DNA of 64,000 nt. It comes from Sapria himalayana. Taxonomy: Eukaryota; Streptophyta; Magnoliopsida; Malpighiales; Rafflesiaceae. The stretch is from contig JAREIK010002047.1 in the NCBI GenBank assembly GCA_029783825.1, positions 47,609-111,608 of the forward strand. Direction: 5' to 3'. Under the pieces are notes generated by a model. The model worked only from the letters and a program-made list of their open reading frames with translations, had not been told where the DNA came from and made no database searches. Made by a program: the position numbers and the translations under genes. Shown here piece after piece: positions 1 through 37,452 of this stretch (position 1 is its first letter; the number at the start of each line of letters is the position of its first letter).

Positions 1-70
1 TTTAAATATTTTATTGTTAAATGTAACAATAAAATATAAACATAATATATTTTATACTAATAAGAGATGA

Positions 71-24136
<24,066 letters not shown>

Positions 24137-25430
24137 GCTGCAGAATCAGAAGCGTCCATCATTTGTGTGGCAATCTCATTGGACCTGCTCCTGCTCACAC
24201 CCTAGAGTACAGGACCTAGCCCTAGCCTAGTTGGCTCGGATCATTTTTTTCTCTAATTACTAGTCCTCGTAAAAGGATACAAAATTTGCTGACCTCATGC
24301 TACTAGTCCTAATAATGTTTACTTGTAAAAGGGTAAATTTATGGCCAATGTGAATTTGGTTGTAAATGGTTGTTGTGAGTGGCAATTTTAGTGTTGAATA
24401 ATTTCCCATTTTTCATATGAGCATCAATAAGGATTAAAATATGTGTTAATTTCCCATTTTGAATTTGGTTGAAAAAATTTCCCATTTTGTACGCCAATTT
24501 TCTATGAGGTTGTGCCAGATTTTATTAATTTTTTTTTATTTTCTCAATTTCGAGGTAAATGTGCTATGAGGAAAAAAATATGGGCTAATAAAATTGAGAC
24601 ATCATGATCATCCCATATTTCTTTGGTTTAGTCATTAATGTTATCTTATTCACTGACACCAAATGATATTTTGTTGAGTTTTGAATTTGAGACCTATTAT
24701 TTTTGAACGAAAATATTTTTCTCATACTAAGACATTATCTCTAATGGGTGCATGCAATAGAATAATTTCTCAGGTGATTTGTCATATCTATATCATTCTT
24801 GCGCAACCCATGTTTATTTAATTTAGAAGTTGTTATGATATATGATGTCTTAGTATTTATGAAATTACATACATATCAAAGCAAGGATATGATGGTCATT
24901 TAAAATTGATGTCATATATTTTTGATGATCTTTATTTTGTCAGTATCTTAGATAGATAGATATATATATATATTATGGTGTTTATTAAATTTTATCAAAT
25001 TTAATAAAATTTGATTTAGTGTCATATTAAATGCATTATTTTTAAATTATGATGTCATATCATGATAATGGTTATAGTTTACTATGTATATTTGGCCATG
25101 AAAGTTCAAAAATCTAGAATACTTTGTTATTGAATTGCAACTAAATTAAATTAAAACTAAATGAAAAAAAAAATTAAAAAAAAAATTTTTAAAAATTTAA
25201 AAATTTTTAAAAATTAAAAAATAAAAAAAAAATAAAATAAATAAAATAAATAAAAAAAATAAAATAAATAAAATAAACAAAAAAAACAAAAAAATAAAAA
25301 TAAAAAATAAAAATAAAAAATAAAATAAAAAATAAAAAAATTTTAATTAACCTTAGGCAATGCATAATCAATCTCAATTAAGAAAAAATTCAAGGTAAAC
25401 AAGAAGCAATATTTATTGGAATTAGGGTTG
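24137..25430 (+). other. NAT9 3' flank, no further gene seen
   Basis: Presumed 3' UTR follows the TGA. Polyadenylation-like AATAATG and AATAAT strings occur near 24310 and 24400, but no site can be assigned. From about 25150 to 25345 the sequence is A-rich low complexity (AAATAAAATAAATAAA). Confidence 0.5.
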
Positions 25431-25874
25431 TATGTTTAGAAATTAGTTTGGATATTCATTGGGAACCCTAGAATCTTTGTGCTGCCTTCCAATACATTTC
25501 ATGCAATATTACCTCTAATGTCTAGTTAAATTAAATTATAGGATTAGTAATATATTTGTATTGTGATAAATATTTGAATATATGAGTTTATATTTATGCT
25601 AATATTGTGTTTAGATATTGATTGATATGGGTGCAATTAAAACCAAAGATTAGAATTTTCACGAACATGTTAGTTTATGTATGTTGACCATGCTAGACTA
25701 TGATAGATAAGTTTTAAGACAAACTCATGCGATTTGAATAGAAGAAAGTAAGTCATTCTAATCTTAATAATGGGTAGATAAACAAATATGTAAAAACCCA
25801 AAGTTGAGGTATATTAATCATTAGGAGTATGGTGCTTGCTAAGTTGAAAGCATGAATGAATTACAAACTAATAT

Positions 25875-26899
25875 ATTATGTATTATCTAAAAGAATTAAC
25901 CTTAGAGTAATGTGGGAGTTAATTTGAATGACTTACCTAGGAGTTTCACCATAATGTGTGAGTTGTGTGTTGGCTATGGTAGACAATGCTAAGTATGTCA
26001 TGAGACACACACACGTGGGGAAGACTCATCAAGTAGTTATACCCTTATGAATCATTCTCACTTGTATGATTTTCATGAGTGAAATTCAAGGAAATATATA
26101 TATTAAAAAAATTAGTATCATATTATCTCAAGTCATTAGATAATTAAAAGTTAGAAAATAGAAGTACATGCTCAAAGTAATCATTAAGGGTAGTTGATAT
26201 ATTACCTAAAATGAGTAGATATAAAAATGACCCTTTCATGTAATGACATGTTACTTTAGTATTGAAATACTAATGGGAAAGCTATATATGAGAGGATTAT
26301 TCTTGGTTGTGATAGTCTAATAGATGATAGCCACCTTGTATGCCATAAGGGCACATAAGGATTTTCATAATAATTTACTTTTCATCCATTATGTATTATC
26401 TAAAAGAATTAACTTTAGAGTAATTTGGGGGTTAATTTGAATGACTTACTTAGAAGTTTAACCATGGTGTGTGAGTTGTGTGTTGGCTATGGTAGACAAT
26501 GCTAAGTATGTCATGAGACACACACGCGTGGGGAAGACTCATCAGGTAGTTATAGCTTTATGAATCATTCCCACTTTTATATTTTACATGAGTGAAATTC
26601 ATGGAAAGACATATATTAAATAAAATTAGTACCACATTATCTTAAGTCATTAGATAAATAAAAGTGAGAAAATAGAAGTACATGCTCAAAGTAATCATTA
26701 AGGGTAGTTAATATATTGCATAAAATGAGTAGATATAAAAAGTACCCTTGCATAGAATGACATATTACTTCAGCTTTGAAATACTAATGGGAAAACCACG
26801 AGGGGATTGTTCTTGGTTGTGACAGTCTAATAGATGATAAGCCAACTTGTATGCCATAAGGGCTCATAAGGATTTTCATAATAATTTACTTTTCATCCA
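25875..26899 (+). repeat. 523-bp tandem duplication in 5' LTR-like region
   Basis: The copy beginning ATTATGTATTATCTAAAAG at 25875 is followed by a second copy beginning identically at 26398. Both end with CATAATAATTTACTTTTCATCC. Identity is high, with scattered substitutions and small indels. A third, far more diverged copy lies at about 33115-33475. Confidence 0.95.
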
Positions 26900-28640
26900 A
26901 CAACCAAACATTATATTGACTAAGCACCAAAAAAGATCATCATGCAAAAGTATGTGTGCCAACCTTAGAGTCTAAGTATATTTTCTAATACATTATATAT
27001 CTATTTAACTCATACATTCATCAGTTCAGTATTGATTGATAAAATTATCAAAAAAAAAAAAAATTACTCTGCAATTGATATCTGGAGATACATTCACTTC
27101 GTAATTTCTACTTTCACTTTATTATTTGTTGAACTACATTGGATGAGAGATTCTCACTCAACTAGTTTTGTAATCTTGTCAGTTAACTATGAGTTTTTTT
27201 ACCCTCATAAAGTCAACAAATTTTTTGCACTATTGCCATAATTATATTATAATGTTCAATTTGTTAATTTGAGTTGGCATTACTATCCTTGTGAAAGGAT
27301 AATACTATGTCAAGTTATGTGGAAGTGATTTTTGCTTATTGTTTATCTTGTATTTGTGTTATGATAGTATTTTTTTTACTTGTTCATGGCGTTTTATAGC
27401 TACTAAAAATCTAGATGAGAAAAGATTTGGGATCCAGTTATGACATCGGAATCTAGAAAATTTGAAACCACGTATATGAATCCAAAGTAATATAATCTAT
27501 ACTTTGATTCTTACTTTCAGAGTCATAAAGATATGTTTTATGGGAGTCTAGAACAAACATAGCGACAAAAATATACATACTAGGTAGAATAACTATCAGT
27601 TGAAGACTACATTTTAGAGTTACTGATAGAGACAAAAAGGATCAATAATGTGGAGGAAGAGTACATTTATTCACACCAGATAGATAAACTATTAATTGAA
27701 GATCACATATTGGAGTTGCTAATGAAGATACAAAAAATTAATGATGTTGAAGTAGAACGAATGAAATCGATGGAAGTAAAAATCAAAGAAACAAACATGA
27801 TTTTAGAAGCCATTCCACCTGAAGCTAAAATCTTTTCTGAGAAAATTTTGGAGAATGATAGGGGCAAAAGAAAGGAACAACACAATGATTAAGCTAAAGT
27901 TGAAGTATAGTAAAAAGTTATGATGTTTGAAAAAATCAAAACAATAGTCATAGGACCTATAAAGATTAAAGTTGTGACAAAGATAAAGAGAGCCATGAAA
28001 ATTTTCTATATTACTATCCAAAAAAATAAAGTTGGGATATCTTGTATTTAACAATATCGATCAAATTAGAAAGTATAAGAGAAAAAAAGGCTACAAAAAA
28101 AAATATGGATATCTTAGATGAACGATGACAAATTTAAATCCTAAGAATAAGTCTAATTACGGATATTAAATATAATATTGTATGAGAGATTACCCAATAT
28201 TTAACTTTTCACTTAAAAGATGCAATAAATACTTGCAAGATTTTTTTTTTTTTTGAATTCATACAAATGTCATAAATACTAGTACACATGTAAATTGTAA
28301 TGAATTCATGGCACATAAACCCAGCCATGACTTTCTTGTAAGTAGAATGAAGTTGTAACAATCAGACCCAACTATAACTTTTATTTAATGAGAAGTCGTG
28401 GCCACACAAAAATTTTGGACAATTTTTTTAGGGCAACGACTAAAACTCAATTCCTTGTTAAAAACCCTAATCCTAATTTCTTTGCTATTTTATTATTTTT
28501 TTTCATACACACTCCAATGAAAAACTTTGGAATACCATTGATTAAAGATTTGAGCTACCATGGATAATGAAATATTGATTTTAAAGTTAAGAGCAAGAAA
28601 TGATGAGTCTTAATCAAGCAAAAAGGTAAAGGGCAAGCGA
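26900..28640 (+). other. gypsy internal region, weak frames only
   Basis: AT-rich. The frame 27650-27892 (80 codons, highly charged, EVERMKSMEVKIKETNMIL) could be a coiled-coil piece of the element's gag, but I do not recognise it. A run of about 17 T lies at 28237. Confidence 0.4.
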
Positions 28641-29300
28641 CAAAAAAAATTTATTTTTAGGGCTTCACTCGGGGTCATGGTGCCAGAACCAACATTCCGT
28701 ATTAAAATTAGATAGAAATTGATGATTTTAGTCTTAGACATGAAGAGTTGTATAGCTGAGCATGGTCTCAAAGAATTTATTCTCTCTTTTTAGAAATCAA
28801 TTGAGGCAAGAAATTGTAAGAAATTTTGCATGCATATAAAAAGAGGTAATGCTTCAATTGTGAAAAAAATTTATTCTAATTTGAAAGATATGGATGAAAA
28901 AATATATTATGTATTAAAAGTTTGGGTACTACTTGATAGGAAAATCATCAATAAGATGCTTGGATAATGAGGAATAATAAATTTTGCAACTTTTAAATCT
29001 CTAAACATCCAACCAAATTACAAATTAATATTCATGATATTGATGTGTGAAAAAAGAGAACATAGAGTTTTTTTAAAAAAGTGTCTACAGACACTTGATG
29101 TGGGACAACACATAGAGGAGAGCAAAGTTTTATTGTATTTCCTATGCTTTATTTTGTATCTAACCCTATGTGTCTTCACTATCATTTAAGAGAAATTGAT
29201 AATTTTTTCAACCAAGTAAAAGGATTCAAAATCAATGTGGAGAAACTTTTGGAAAAAAATGATCCTCAATTTTTTGGAAGGTGAATTTGTTAGATAATTC
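28640..29300 (+). pseudogene. gag-like remnant of the gypsy element
   Basis: Broken + strand text resembles the plant retrotransposon ORF with EFYANM...VFVRGKWV...I..FFGL. It reads RGNASIVKKIYSNLKDMDEK, then IYYVLKVWVLLDRKIINKML, and later LDVGQHIEESKVLLYFLC. Stops are frequent. The assignment rests on order and spacing more than on identity. Confidence 0.5.
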
Positions 29301-30633
29301 ATTTACTTTTTAGGGATAAAAATGTTGTCCTAAGCCAAAGGAGTTCTGATATATGAAGATTGAGATAAAATATACCCATAAATATTCCACTAAAATTGGC
29401 AATTGGTAAAAAAAGGGCTTGAATGAATAAGAAGGAAAATGAGAATCTTAGAGGGGAAGAGTCGGCTGAAGTTGGGCAAGATGTGAAACCCTTCCCCTAG
29501 ATTGGTGAGGAAGCAATGGAAAGAAATGAAGAACGACATTATGACGAGTGATTAGACCCTCTCGGATATTACTTCTCAAAGAAAAAAGAAAAATTTGGAG
29601 AACTCATGTATATGCTGAATAAGATAATAAGTGAGATAGATAATAAAGGTGAGCATTTGAAAATTGAGATACAAAATGTGCTCACTCCTTGATGGAAGAA
29701 TTAGAGAAGATAAATAACAAGTGGAAAGAATGTATCAAAAAAATATAAGAACAATATCGAGCAAATCTAGAGAGAAGAGATACATTATGAGAGATGAATT
29801 TCCAAAAGAATGAACTTTTATTCATATTCACCCAAGATAAATTTGAAGAATATATTATGAAAATATTCAAGGGAATGAAGAAAATGAAAATTGGAGTGAT
29901 GAGAGTGTCAATTTATTTGAGAAACTATGAATCAATTGTTGAGAAGCAAAAGAAAATGATCACAGAACTAGATTCAAAAATTGAGAAAATTTATATTATA
30001 GTCAGAAGAAAATGCACTTTTCTTTTGGTTTGTTTAAAGACATCATAAACTCCATTGGAAAAAGATTTGATGCACTATGTGACATGATTTCTCAAATGAT
30101 GAAATGGATAGAAAAGAAATAAGCTGCAGAGAAACATTCCACGTTTATACCTAATATTGAACCATATTGAGTGAAATTCCTATCCTGAGATTTTGTTTCT
30201 AGTGGCTAGTCATATTGCCCTCATTCTTCACCACATTGAGATGTTTACATTTTCTTTCATGAAGATGTTATGATATACTTTTCTTGTGATATTGATGTTA
30301 TGCATTAATTTTCTTTTGGTTTGATTTTTTGGAAGAAGATTTATTGCTCAAGGATGAACAATACTTTTAGTATGAGAATTTATCTGATACTCAAAAAACC
30401 TAATAAGTTATGTCAATTGGAGAGTAAAAATAGGTGTGTTTGCATGTATATTATTATATATTGAAGAGATTTCACTAAATTTCTATTTTGAGAGTATTTG
30501 ATGAACATTAGTGAAATTTTAGTGAATTTTGGTGAAATTGGTGGACTTGATGAGCAAAGGCTTGTAAGGGAGAGAAATGATGAAGAGTAATGACAATTTT
30601 ATTGTCATGACTTATGACACCTTCCATAGTAGA

Positions 30634-31050
30634 CTTGTTTTTGGAAAGACTTATCATTTACTAGTCGAACTCGAACATCGAGTATGATAAACAATAAAAT
30701 AGTTGAATTATAAAGTAGAGGATATAAAAGAAAAGAGAGTTCTTTAGATAATTAAACTGGAAGAATTTAGGAATGAAGCATATGATAATACACAAATTTA
30801 CAAAGATAAAATAAAAAAATAATACAATAAGAATTTGTAGAGAAAGAAATTCAAATTAGGAGAAAGGGTATTAGTTTTTAACTCCCATCTCAAGTTAGTT
30901 GCAATAAAATTGAACTATTGATAGTATCGACTACTTATAATCACTATCATGACACATTATGGGATACTTATAGTGAAATTAGAAGATGAAACTAGAAGAT
31001 GAAACTAGATTTAAAGTAGATGGGAAAAGATTGAAGCATAATAAGAGAGA
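30634..31050 (+). pseudogene. Athila-like gypsy polyprotein C-terminal remnant
   Basis: Reads FGKTYHLLVELEHR, then LNYKVEDIKEKRVL, KLEEFRNEAYDNTQIYKDKI, RKKFKLGERVLVFNSHLKL, and after a gap GILIVKLEDETR and RFKVDGKRLKHN. This is the familiar end of plant gypsy polyproteins, after the integrase core (YGK.CHLPVELEH.AYWA ... IRNEAYE...IYK...HD). Several stops are present. Confidence 0.75.
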
Positions 31051-31236
31051 ATAATCCGAGTTTGGAATAATGGAAAAATTAGAAGTCGTGACTTTATGTG
31101 TGATGAAACAATGAAGTCAATACTTTTTCAAAAGCCACGACAAATGGGATCTAGAGAAAAATACATAGATTCATGACTTTACAACAAGTTGTTGCCTTAT
31201 CAAAAGTAATAAATGAAGGAGATAACTTTTCCCAAA

Positions 31237-31338
31237 GCCATGACAAGTAAGAAAAAATGCAATGACAAGTAGGCAAAAATGCCATGACAAGTAGGAAAAA
31301 GATGTCATGGCAAGTAGGCAAAGATGCCATGACTTCTC
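31237..31338 (+). repeat. 22-bp tandem repeat, about 4.5 units
   Basis: Units of the type GCCATGACAAGTAGGCAAAAAT start at about 31237, 31259, 31281, 31304 and 31326, with one 23-bp unit and a final partial. It lies in the untranslated part of the gypsy element. Looser CATGAC/GTCATGG motifs continue to about 32600. Confidence 0.9.
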
Positions 31339-33475
31339 ACAAAGTCACATTATCCATGGATGAATATTCTAAAAAGATACTTTGAATGATGACTTGATGC
31401 TAAAGGATAATTCAAGAAGATAACAGAAGAGAGACTATAATGAGAAGTTTGCCTAGAAAATTAAGAACGAATTAAATATCTAATGATGGTGTAGCTAGGA
31501 ATATTAAATATAATATTATTTGAGAGGCAACCCAATTAAATATTTTGAGTTTGATGAATAAATTCATTATACCACTAATTCATATACAAAATAAAAAATT
31601 TTAATATTTATGATTTTATTTTCAAAAGAAAATAGATCACCATTACACTTAAATCTAGTCGTGATAATCTTTTTATGTGGATTGTATTTTTTTTTGTGTT
31701 ATTGATGAAAATTTATAAAGATAGAGAATGATTAATTGCTTGAGGTTAAGCAATACTTTTAGTGTGAGAGTTTTTTATGCACTCGACATGCTAATTGTTT
31801 AAGTTATTTTGTATGTATTTATTTATGTATTTGTATATATTTGAACTTTAATTAGAGATATTTCATTAAATATCTATTTTGGTGAATTTGATGAAAATTA
31901 GTGAAATCAAGTATTTTAGGTAAAACTGGTAGACTTAGTGGAGTGATGACTTGAAGGGAAGAAAAATAATGGAGAATTAGGACATTTCTTATATCTTGAT
32001 TTGGTTATACTTTCCATGATTTTATTGACTAGTTATGGTATCTTTTCTTGGTCTTAATTTTATAAAACTAGTCATGGTAATCTTCATAGCTAGGATATTT
32101 TTTAGTGTCATGGTCATACTATTTCTAAAATACCATAATAGACAATACATAATTTTTACATTGTGGTAGCTACTTACCTTACTAGTATAAGAAGTTGTGA
32201 TATTTTCCAGCACTATGACATAATTGATATAGAACCAAAATACAAAGTAAAATTATTTGTGGTAATATTCTTTGTCACAACTTTGTGCTCCAAAAAGTAC
32301 TACTCCAATCATGGTATTCCCATCCATCATGATTTTTTGCTCAAAAGAGTTTGTTCTATTTATGACATTTTTAGTGTGATAACTTTGTGCTTTAATAAAA
32401 AAAATACATAATTTGTAGTCATTCCCAAAGCCATGACTTTATATTTTATAGACAAATGTATGAGCCACAACCATTTCAAGTATTGTGATATTTTATTTCA
32501 TAGAGAAATTATTTTAGTCATGTCATTCCTAATGCTATCATATCATGCTCTAGAGGTGAGTTACCTGAGTCATAACATTCAGAACTATCAAGACTTTTAT
32601 ACTTCAAAAAAGATTCAAATGAGAGAATAATATTTTTTGAGTATGACTTACAACCCCCAATTAGGGGAAAATCCAAGCAGAGTATGAATAACAATTATTT
32701 GTGATTAAGCTTTGAGAATTAGATTTTTCACTTGAATTTTTATTGAGAACCCCTGATTCCAAGAGATCCTACTCAAAAAATATCATACAAATTATTCCCT
32801 AATGCTATGCTAAATTGGGATTTATAGTTAGTTTTTATGTGTTTGTGTATTGATGATATGATATTATAATATTTGTATATATGGTAATGCCATTATTTTG
32901 ATGTTGATAGATATGGTTGATATTTCATAGGTTTATGTATATTTCCATGACATATGGTGACATATATGTTGTGAAATATACTCATGCATTATGATAAAAA
33001 AAAATAATAGCCCTTCTAATCTTAATATATGAGATATACATATGTGTGAAAATATGATATTAAGATAAGTTTAATTGTTGTAGGTATGACATAAAATCAA
33101 AAGTACTAACATATTTAAAACTACTCTATTGTGCATTCTAGAAGAATTGACCTTCAAGTAATATAGGAGATAAGTAGAATATCTAACATAAGGGTTTCAC
33201 CATATTGTGAAATTCATGTGTTGATTATTGTGGATAGTGAAAAGTATATCATGGAATACACACAAGTGGATGGTGAAAGATATATCATGGGATACACACA
33301 AGTGGAGGTGTTAGGGTGGTGACATCTGTGTAAATTATTTTTTCTTGTATGACTTTCATATGTGAGATTCATGAGAAGATATATGCTAATTTTAATGAGT
33401 ATGATACTTATGAAGTAAATGTGTTACATTTAATACAATATCATTTTTCATCATTAAAATAATAAAGGTCAGAAA

Positions 33476-33689
33476 ATATATATATAGATAGATAAATAGA
33501 TAAATAGATAAATAGATAAATAGATAGATACATAGTTAGATAGAAAGAAAGATAGATAGATAGATAGACAGATAGACAAATAGATAGTTAGATAGATAGA
33601 TATATATATATATATATACAGACAAATAGATAGATATAAAGTTAGTAAGATAGATTGATACATATATATACAAATAGACAATCAAATAG

Positions 33690-33721
<32 letters not shown>

Positions 33722-35224
33722 ATAGACAAAGAGATAGATAGTTAGATAGTTAGATGGATAGATATATACACAAATTGTTAGAAAGATAGATAGAGAGATA
33801 TATAGTTAAATTGATAAATAGATAGGTATATATATAGATAGATAAATAGATAGATAGATAGAAAGATAAATAAATATAAAGATTGATCGATAGGTAGATA
33901 AAAAAATAGAGAGAAGATTATTAGATAGATAGATAGATTAATAGATTGATAGACATATAGATAAATACATAGATAAATAGATAGATAGATTGATTGATAA
34001 ATAGATAGATATATAGATAGACAAATTGAATGACAGATAGATAAACAACTAGACAAATATATAAACATATAGATAAATAGATAGACAGACATATAGATAG
34101 ATGGAAAGAAAGAAAGAAATATAGATATATAGATAAATAGATTGGCACAAAGAAAGACAAATTGATAGACAAATTGATTGATTAATTGATAAATATAGAT
34201 TGATCAATTGATAAATATAGATTAATTGACTAACAAATAAATATATTTATAAATAGATTGATAAAAAAGTTGATAGAAAGATATAAAGACTGATTAATAG
34301 ACTTATAGATAGATAGAAAATTATATATAAAGATAGATAGATAGATAAACAAATAGATCAATAGATTATTAAACAAATAAATAGACAAATAGATAGACGA
34401 TAGATAGACATATAGATAGATAGATAGACAGAAATAATGAAAATTAGATAGATAGATAGACAGATAGATAGATAAATAGATAGACAATCTAACAGATTGA
34501 CAGATAGATAGATATATAGAAAAATATATTGATAGAAAGATAGACAAATAGATAGATAGTTATATAGAAAGATAATTAGATAGATAAATAAATAGAAAGA
34601 TAGGTAGATAGATAGACATACAAACATACAAACAAATATATAGACATACCTTTAAATCTAAAAATAGATGGACATATAGATTGTTAGATAAATAGAAAGA
34701 CATATAGATAGATAGATAGATAGATATTTAGTCAGATAGGTAGACATGCAGAAAAATAGGCATACAGACAAACTAATACATAAAAAGATAGACACACAAA
34801 TAGATAGACAATTAGATAGATACATAGATAGATAGACAGTTTGATAGATAGTTTGATCGATAGATTGATAGACAAATAGATACATATATTTATAGACAGA
34901 TAGATAGATAAATAGATAGATAGACAAAAAGATAGATATATATATTGACAGATATATCGATAGATAGATAGACAAAAAGATGGATATATAGATAGAAAGA
35001 TAGATAGACAAATAGTTAAAAGATTGTTAAACAAATTGATTGATAGAATGATAGACATATTCATAAATAGATAGATAGATTGATTGATTAATTGATTGAT
35101 AGAAAGATAGATAGATAGATAGATATATATATAGACAGTTAGAGAGACAAATAGATAGACATATAAAAACACACACAGAAAGATAGATAGATTATTATAT
35201 AGATAGATAGACACACACACACAC

Positions 35225-35270
<46 letters not shown>

Positions 35271-35595
35271 ATATATATAGATCAAGAGATAAATAGGCAG
35301 ATAGATAGATAAAAATATAGTCTTATAGATTCATTTATTGATAGATTTATAGAAAGACAAATAGACAGATAGATTAAAATATAGATAGATAGAAAGATAG
35401 ATAGATTAATAGACTAATAGATAGATTATAAACTAATAGATAGACATATAGATAGAGAGTTAAATAGACAAATAGATAAATAGATTGATAGAAAGACAAA
35501 TAGATAAATAGATAGATAGACACGTAGATAGAGAGAGAGATAGATAGATATATTGACATAAAGATAGATAGAGAGTTAGATAGACAAATAGATAT

Positions 35596-35636
<41 letters not shown>

Positions 35637-37208
35637 TAAATAAAAATATAGACAGATAGATTGATTGAAAGATATAAATAGATAGATTGATAAATAAATA
35701 GAGAGATAGATAGATAACTGTATAAATAGATATAGCTAAATATATAGATAGATTGATAGATATACAAATAAAAAAATAGATACATAGACGAATAGAAATA
35801 CATTTAGAAAGATATATAGTCCGAGAGACAAAAGGATAAATAGATAGATAGATAGACAATCACACATATAGATAGACACACAAATAGACTTATAGAAATA
35901 AAGATAGATAGATTATTTGATAGATATATTGATAGATAGATAAAAAAAATTAATAGAGAGATAGTTAAAAATTGATAGAATGATTGACTAATTTTTATAT
36001 AAATTGATAGATAGTTGATATACATATAGATACTCTTGGATAGACTGATAGATAGACTGATTGATAAAAAGATTGATAGTCAGATTGATAGATAGATTTA
36101 TAGATAGATAAATAGACAGATTGATAGTTTGATAGATAGACAGATAGATAAACAAATTGATAGATATATAGTTAGATTGATTGATTGATAAAAAGATAGA
36201 TAGACAAATAGATAGACAAAAAAATATATAAAGAGATAGATAGATAGACATATATATAGACAATTAAATAAAAAGTTATATTGATATATAGATATATAGA
36301 TAGATAAACATACAAACAAATAGATAGATAAATAGATATATGGATAGAGATAAAATAGATAGACAAATAAATAGATAGACATATAGAGAGATAGTCACAT
36401 AGATAGAAAGAGTGATAGACATATAGATAAATAGAAAGATAGATAAAGATATAGTCACATAAATAGACAGACAGATTGATTAATAGATTGTTATATAGAC
36501 AACTATATAAATTGATTGATTGATTGACATATAGATAGACAGATAGATACACAGATAGATACACATATAGATAGATAGTTAGATAGATAGAGAGATAGAT
36601 AGACAAAAGATAGATAGATATATATATATACAAATAGATAGAAAGAAAGAAAAATAGATAGATAGATAGACAGATAGATTGATAGATATATAGACAATTT
36701 TATAGACAGAATGATATAAGATTAATAAATATATTGATAGAGAGAGTGATATATAGATTGATAGACAGATTGATAGACAAATTTAGACAGATAGATTCAT
36801 AGATAAATAGATTAGTATATAAATAGGTAGATAGATTGGTAGAAAAACAGATACATAAATATATATTCAGATAGATAGATAGATAAATAGATAGATAAAA
36901 AATAGTTAGACAGAAAGATATATTTATTGATAGATAGATATATAGTAATATAGACAGACATATTTATTGATAAATAATTAGATAGAGATATAATTTGACA
37001 GATAGAAATATAAATAGATTGACATATACATAAACAAATAAAAAGATAGAATGATCATTTGATAGACATATAGAAAGAAAGATAGATAGATAGATTAATT
37101 GATAGATAGATTGATTTTTAGATAGACAGATAGATAGACCGCTAGATAGACATGATATAAAGATAGATAGGCTAATATATAGATTGATAGATAGATAGAT
37201 AGATAGAT

Positions 37209-37247
<39 letters not shown>

Positions 37248-37423
37248 TAAATATATTAATAGATATATTGATAAATAAATAAATAGATAGACAGACTAAT
37301 AGATTGATTGATAAAAAGATTAAAAGTTAGATTGATAGAAAGATTAATAGATAAATTTATAACTAGATTGTAGAAAGTTTGTTAGATAGATAGATTGACA
37401 TATAGATAGACATATTGATAGAC
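33476..37423 (+). repeat. diverged GATA tetranucleotide array, segment 1
   Basis: About 3.95 kb of TAGA/GATA units with GATT, GACA, GAAA and AAAT variants, plus short (TA)n runs (35227-35260, 35598-35630, 37208-37246). It begins inside the gypsy 3' LTR and ends at the LINE. The minus strand reads TATC units, which cannot form stops when pure; this accounts for every long Tyr-Leu-Ser-Ile frame here. Confidence 0.97.
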
Positions 37424-37440
37424 TGTTAGGTAGACAGATT
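37424..37440 (+). repeat. LINE target-site duplication, left copy
   Basis: TGTTAGGTAGACAGATT, matching TGTTAGGTAGAGAGATT at 40290-40306 at 16 of 17 positions. It joins the LINE poly(A) tail (T run on the + strand). Confidence 0.9.
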
Positions 37441-37452
37441 TTTTTTTTTATA

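Larger units (their letters stand above)
25430..33475 (+). mobile_element. decayed Ty3/gypsy retrotransposon (Athila-like)
   Basis: LTR-like sequence at about 25490-26899 is repeated, diverged, at about 32775-33475. Shared strings include TTCTAATCTTAAT, CTA(A/G)AAGAATTGACCTT and TGAATGACTT. Between them are gag-like and polyprotein C-terminal remnants on the + strand. The right LTR stops abruptly at CAGAAAATA where the GATA array begins. A GCT(C/T)(A/G)AGG(A/T)-(A/C)AGCAATACTTTTAGTGTGAG motif, typical of the sequence after the gypsy pol stop, occurs twice (about 30345 and 31738), so the element was rearranged as well as eroded. Exact ends are not known. Confidence 0.7.

Noticed and set aside
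27650..27892. 80-codon charged frame as an independent gene
   Set aside because: It sits in the decayed gypsy interior, and the minus strand is equally open there. It is kept only as a possible gag coiled-coil remnant.
31237..31338. CRISPR-like array
   Set aside because: The 22-bp units are head-to-tail with no spacers and the DNA is plant nuclear.
33469..37440. Many long minus-strand frames rich in Tyr/Leu/Ser/Ile, like multi-pass membrane proteins
   Set aside because: They are pure products of TATC repeats, which contain no stop in any frame. No start context, domain or non-repeat sequence is present. The same applies at 40947-41598 and 57821-63653.
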